DNA from: Candidatus Krumholzibacteriia bacterium
GTDB taxonomy: Bacteria; Krumholzibacteriota; Krumholzibacteriia; Krumholzibacteriales; Krumholzibacteriaceae
Length of the DNA stretch: 8,218 nt
Direction of reading: 5' to 3'
Assembly: GCA_026387805.1 (NCBI GenBank)
Contig: JAPLKY010000386.1
Coordinates: 1 to 8,218, forward strand
The position numbers were made by a program, and so were the translations under genes. This document shows, piece by piece, positions 6,274-8,218 of the stretch. The notes beneath the pieces are model-generated. The model had not been told where the DNA came from and did no database searches. It was given only the letters and a program-made list of their open reading frames with translations. How positions within the stretch are numbered: position 1 is the first letter of the stretch; each line of letters opens with the position of its first letter.

Positions 6274-8049
6274 ATGATTCCGCAAAAGGTAATCGAGGAA
6301 ATCAGGGAACGCACCGATATTGTGCAGCTGATAGGCTCATACCTCGATCTGAAAAAGGCGGGGCGGAACTACAAGGCGCTCTGTCCGTTTCACGGCGAGA
6401 AGACGCCCAGCTTCATGGTGAATCCCGAGAAGCAGATCTACCACTGTTTCGGCTGCGGCAAGGGAGGCAACGCGTTCCATTTTCTCATGGAGTACGAAGG
6501 GGTCGGATTCATCGAGTCGGTCGCCCGCCTCGCCAAGGATCTCGGAATCGACGTCGACCGGTATTCCGCGGAAGGGGATCGCAAGGAGAAGCTCGAGCCG
6601 TACTACCGGGCGATGGAATTCGCCGCGCGATTCTATGCGAGGATGCTCGTGGAGGACGCGGGCGCCGGGGCCGCGCGCAAATACCTGGAGCGGCGCGAGC
6701 TCGGTGCCGATATCGTGCAGGAATTCTCGCTCGGATTCGCCCCTTCCGGCTGGGACGCGCTCTACCGGTCGGCCATGGAAAAGGGGATTTCCCGGGATAT
6801 CCTTCTCGAGCTCAACCTTGTCATGAAAAGCAGGGGAGGGAGCGGCTTTCGGGATTACTTCCGGAACAGAATCATGTTCCCCATAGAATCCCTCTCGAAC
6901 CGTTTCGTGGGGCTTGCCGGGCGCGTCATGGACGATTCCGAGCCGAAATACCTCAATACGATGGAAAGCCCCATATATTACAAGGGGAAAATGCTCTATG
7001 GGCTCAACCATTCGAAAGAGGGAGTCAGGAAGGACAAAAGTGCAATAATTGTCGAAGGTTACATGGATTACCTGATGTTGTGGAAGAATGGATTCCGCAA
7101 TGTCTGCGCCGTCTGCGGCACCTCTTTTACACAAGATCAGGGCCGACTCCTTGCACGATACGCCAATCATGTTTATATTATCAATGATGGCGACCGGGCG
7201 GGAATACGGGCGTCCGTCAGGGCCGCCGACGAGCTGCTGGTCGTCGGCCTGGATTCCAACGTCGTCGTGCTTCCTGAAGGGGAAGATCCTGATAGTTTCG
7301 TAAGAAAAAGAGGAGCAGATGAGTTACGCGTCTTCATGCGCTCTGCTCCTCATTATTTTGCGTTTCTTAAGAAAGAGGCTTTGAGCGGCAACAGAACGAC
7401 CTACCGCAAGAACCAGGTGATCAAGCACCTTCTGGGCGCGCTCTCTTCCGTAACGGATCGCGTGAGGCAGGAGCTCTACATCCAGGAGATATCGGGCCTG
7501 TTCGACGTGCAGGTGAGCACGCTGCGGTCGGGGCTCACGACGCGAAGGCAGGTCGAAAAGGCGCCGGAGAAGCCTCCTGAAACGGAGAGTCTGAGATTTC
7601 GGCATCAGAAGATGCTCTTCAGGCTCGGTCTCGAGGATGAGCGATACGCGCGAATGATACTCGACGACCTTGACATCGGAGACCTTGAGGGAACTCGCTT
7701 CATGGATTATTATAAAGCCCTTGACTCCGCCCTGAAAAACCATATTGATATAAAAAGCTCCTCCTTCACGGGAGGCATCGAGGACCCGGAGCTGAGCAAG
7801 CTGGCATCGGAGATCGCGCTTCTGCCGCTTCCGCCGGGGCCTCAAGAGCAATTCCTGGCCGACACGCTCATCTGGCTCAAGAAAGAGGCTCTCAAGGAAG
7901 AGCTCGATCTCATGAAGAAGCGCCTGCGAACGCTCGAGGCCGACAAAGGGGCGCACGCGGACCGGGAGATCCGCGAAATTACGAAAGCGTATCAGGATCT
8001 TTCGCGAAAGCTCAAGGAACGCAGGTCTCAAGGAGGAAATCCGGATTGA
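6274..8049 (+). CDS. dnaG: DNA primase DnaG
   Basis: DnaG synthesises RNA primers at the replication fork and is recruited by the DnaB helicase. The 591-residue protein has the complete bacterial layout. The N-terminal CHC2 zinc finger has ligands C37, H40, C58 and C61. The catalytic core contains the TOPRIM fold with EGYMD (E261) and the metal-binding DGD (305-307), followed by LPEGEDPDSFVRKRG. A C-terminal helicase-binding region of about 150 residues from around 440 is rich in charged helices. The ATG at 6274 follows GGTGAGGAA closely and gives the family N-terminus (MIPQKVIEEIRERTDIV); an upstream in-frame TTG at 6232 inside mutS2 would add 14 unrelated residues. Codon use and GC drop in parts of the TOPRIM region (7021-7200 and 7261-7380, about 46-48% GC by my count). 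The stop overlaps the rpoD start, so the two are probably translationally coupled. Confidence 0.97.
   Translation: MIPQKVIEEIRERTDIVQLIGSYLDLKKAGRNYKALCPFHGEKTPSFMVNPEKQIYHCFGCGKGGNAFHFLMEYEGVGFIESVARLAKDLGIDVDRYSAEGDRKEKLEPYYRAMEFAARFYARMLVEDAGAGAARKYLERRELGADIVQEFSLGFAPSGWDALYRSAMEKGISRDILLELNLVMKSRGGSGFRDYFRNRIMFPIESLSNRFVGLAGRVMDDSEPKYLNTMESPIYYKGKMLYGLNHSKEGVRKDKSAIIVEGYMDYLMLWKNGFRNVCAVCGTSFTQDQGRLLARYANHVYIINDGDRAGIRASVRAADELLVVGLDSNVVVLPEGEDPDSFVRKRGADELRVFMRSAPHYFAFLKKEALSGNRTTYRKNQVIKHLLGALSSVTDRVRQELYIQEISGLFDVQVSTLRSGLTTRRQVEKAPEKPPETESLRFRHQKMLFRLGLEDERYARMILDDLDIGDLEGTRFMDYYKALDSALKNHIDIKSSSFTGGIEDPELSKLASEIALLPLPPGPQEQFLADTLIWLKKEALKEELDLMKKRLRTLEADKGAHADREIREITKAYQDLSRKLKERRSQGGNPD
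7151..7179 (+). promoter_or_regulatory. Candidate internal promoter in dnaG
   Basis: TTGCAC (7151-7156), a 17-nt spacer and TATATT (7174-7179) give a strong -10 (five of six) with a weak -35 (three of six) at ideal spacing. The site lies in an AT-rich patch within the TOPRIM-coding region, about 0.86 kb upstream of rpoD. E. coli has rpoD promoters inside dnaG, so the position is plausible. The match may be chance in an AT-rich stretch, since these bases also encode the conserved residues just before DGD. Confidence 0.3.
7301..7369 (+). repeat. Inverted repeat inside dnaG, with a 10-bp perfect stem
   Basis: GAGGAGCAGA (7310-7319) is matched by its exact reverse complement TCTGCTCCTC (7342-7351) across a 22-nt loop. 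Further out, TAAGAAA (7301-7307) pairs with TTTCTTA (7363-7369) across an asymmetric internal gap of 2 and 11 nt. The element lies just after the TOPRIM domain, within an AT-richer part of the gene, about 0.7 kb before rpoD. It could form an mRNA hairpin. A role as an RNA-processing or attenuation site is conjecture. Confidence 0.6.
8030..8036 (+). promoter_or_regulatory. Consensus Shine-Dalgarno for rpoD
   Basis: AAGGAGG is an exact anti-16S match ending 9 nt before the TTG at 8046. It lies inside the last dnaG codons. It decides the unusual TTG start of rpoD, since the frame has no ATG or GTG nearby. Confidence 0.8.
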
Positions 8050-8218
8050 TTGAAATCGACAGGATTGAAGAGATTCTGCTGGAGATAAAGAAGGTATCGG
8101 AGGACAAGGGCTACGTTCTCAACGAGGAGATCGAGGAGCTCGTCGGGGCGGGTTTCGATCCGGGCGAGATCATCGAGCTCTATGACCGGTTGAGCGACGA
8201 GAACATCGAGTTCTTCGA
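8046..8218 (+). CDS. rpoD: RNA polymerase primary sigma factor RpoD, N-terminus only (cut by the window end)
   Basis: The frame starting at TTG 8046 runs open to the window end and gives 57 residues beginning M-IEIDRIEEILLEIKKV and continuing with KGYVLNEEIEELV and DPGEIIELYDRLSDENIEFF. This matches the character of sigma-70 region 1.1, the acidic autoinhibitory domain of primary sigma factors (compare the KGYLT-EIN-LP pattern in RpoD proteins). The start overlaps the dnaG stop by 3 nt (TTGA) and has a perfect AAGGAGG Shine-Dalgarno 9 nt upstream. Position directly after dnaG, as in the macromolecular-synthesis operon, strongly supports the call. The DNA-binding regions 2 to 4 lie beyond the window, so the assignment rests on region 1.1 and context. 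Confidence 0.88.
   Translation, partial: MIEIDRIEEILLEIKKVSEDKGYVLNEEIEELVGAGFDPGEIIELYDRLSDENIEFF

Noticed and set aside
1..8218. CRISPR array, tRNA, rRNA, insertion sequence, toxin-antitoxin or defence genes
   Set aside because: No repeat-spacer pattern, terminal inverted repeats, cloverleaf-like segments or accessory genes were seen. The window is almost fully occupied by core genes.

Overview
This is a GC-rich bacterial chromosome segment (about 60-65% GC in the stretches I counted). It is packed with core housekeeping genes, all on the + strand, with almost no intergenic DNA. In order they are: the 3' part of dnaK, dnaJ, rsmE, a yqeY-like gene, cvpA, mutS2, dnaG, and the first 57 codons of rpoD. 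I see no mobile element, CRISPR array, tRNA, rRNA or phage gene, and no convincing undescribed system. The points of interest are regulatory signals, start-site oddities and local composition shifts inside known genes.

Region 1 (1-2727) is a chaperone and rRNA-modification block. DnaK (Hsp70, C-terminal 269 residues) is followed after 46 nt by its co-chaperone DnaJ. The dnaJ 3' end is overlapped in another frame by rsmE, the 16S rRNA m3U1498 methyltransferase. The rsmE reading frame has no ATG, GTG or TTG where the family normally begins, so its start must lie inside dnaJ or be non-canonical.

Region 2 (2728-2817) is the one clear transcriptional junction. The 90-nt gap holds a near-consensus sigma-70 promoter (TTGACA, 18-nt spacer, TATACT) and a strong ribosome-binding site for yqeY.

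Region 3 (2818-8218) looks like one operon: yqeY, cvpA, mutS2, dnaG, rpoD. Junctions are overlapping (yqeY/cvpA, dnaG/rpoD) or short (57 nt before mutS2, 19 nt before dnaG). It is a variant of the macromolecular-synthesis operon (rpsU-dnaG-rpoD in E. coli), with rpsU absent and yqeY, cvpA and mutS2 in its place. It joins a primase, a MutS2 ATPase/Smr protein and the primary sigma factor. Inside dnaG, two sub-stretches fall to about 46-48% GC; they contain an inverted repeat and promoter-like sequences that could give rpoD separate control, as is known in E. coli.

Organism: a bacterium, probably Gram-negative. The yqeY-cvpA-mutS2-dnaG-rpoD order recalls Geobacter-type Deltaproteobacteria from memory. 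The DnaJ glycine-rich region and zinc-finger spacing look more like Gemmatimonadota, Eisenbacteria and other FCB-related lineages. I cannot settle the phylum without a search.
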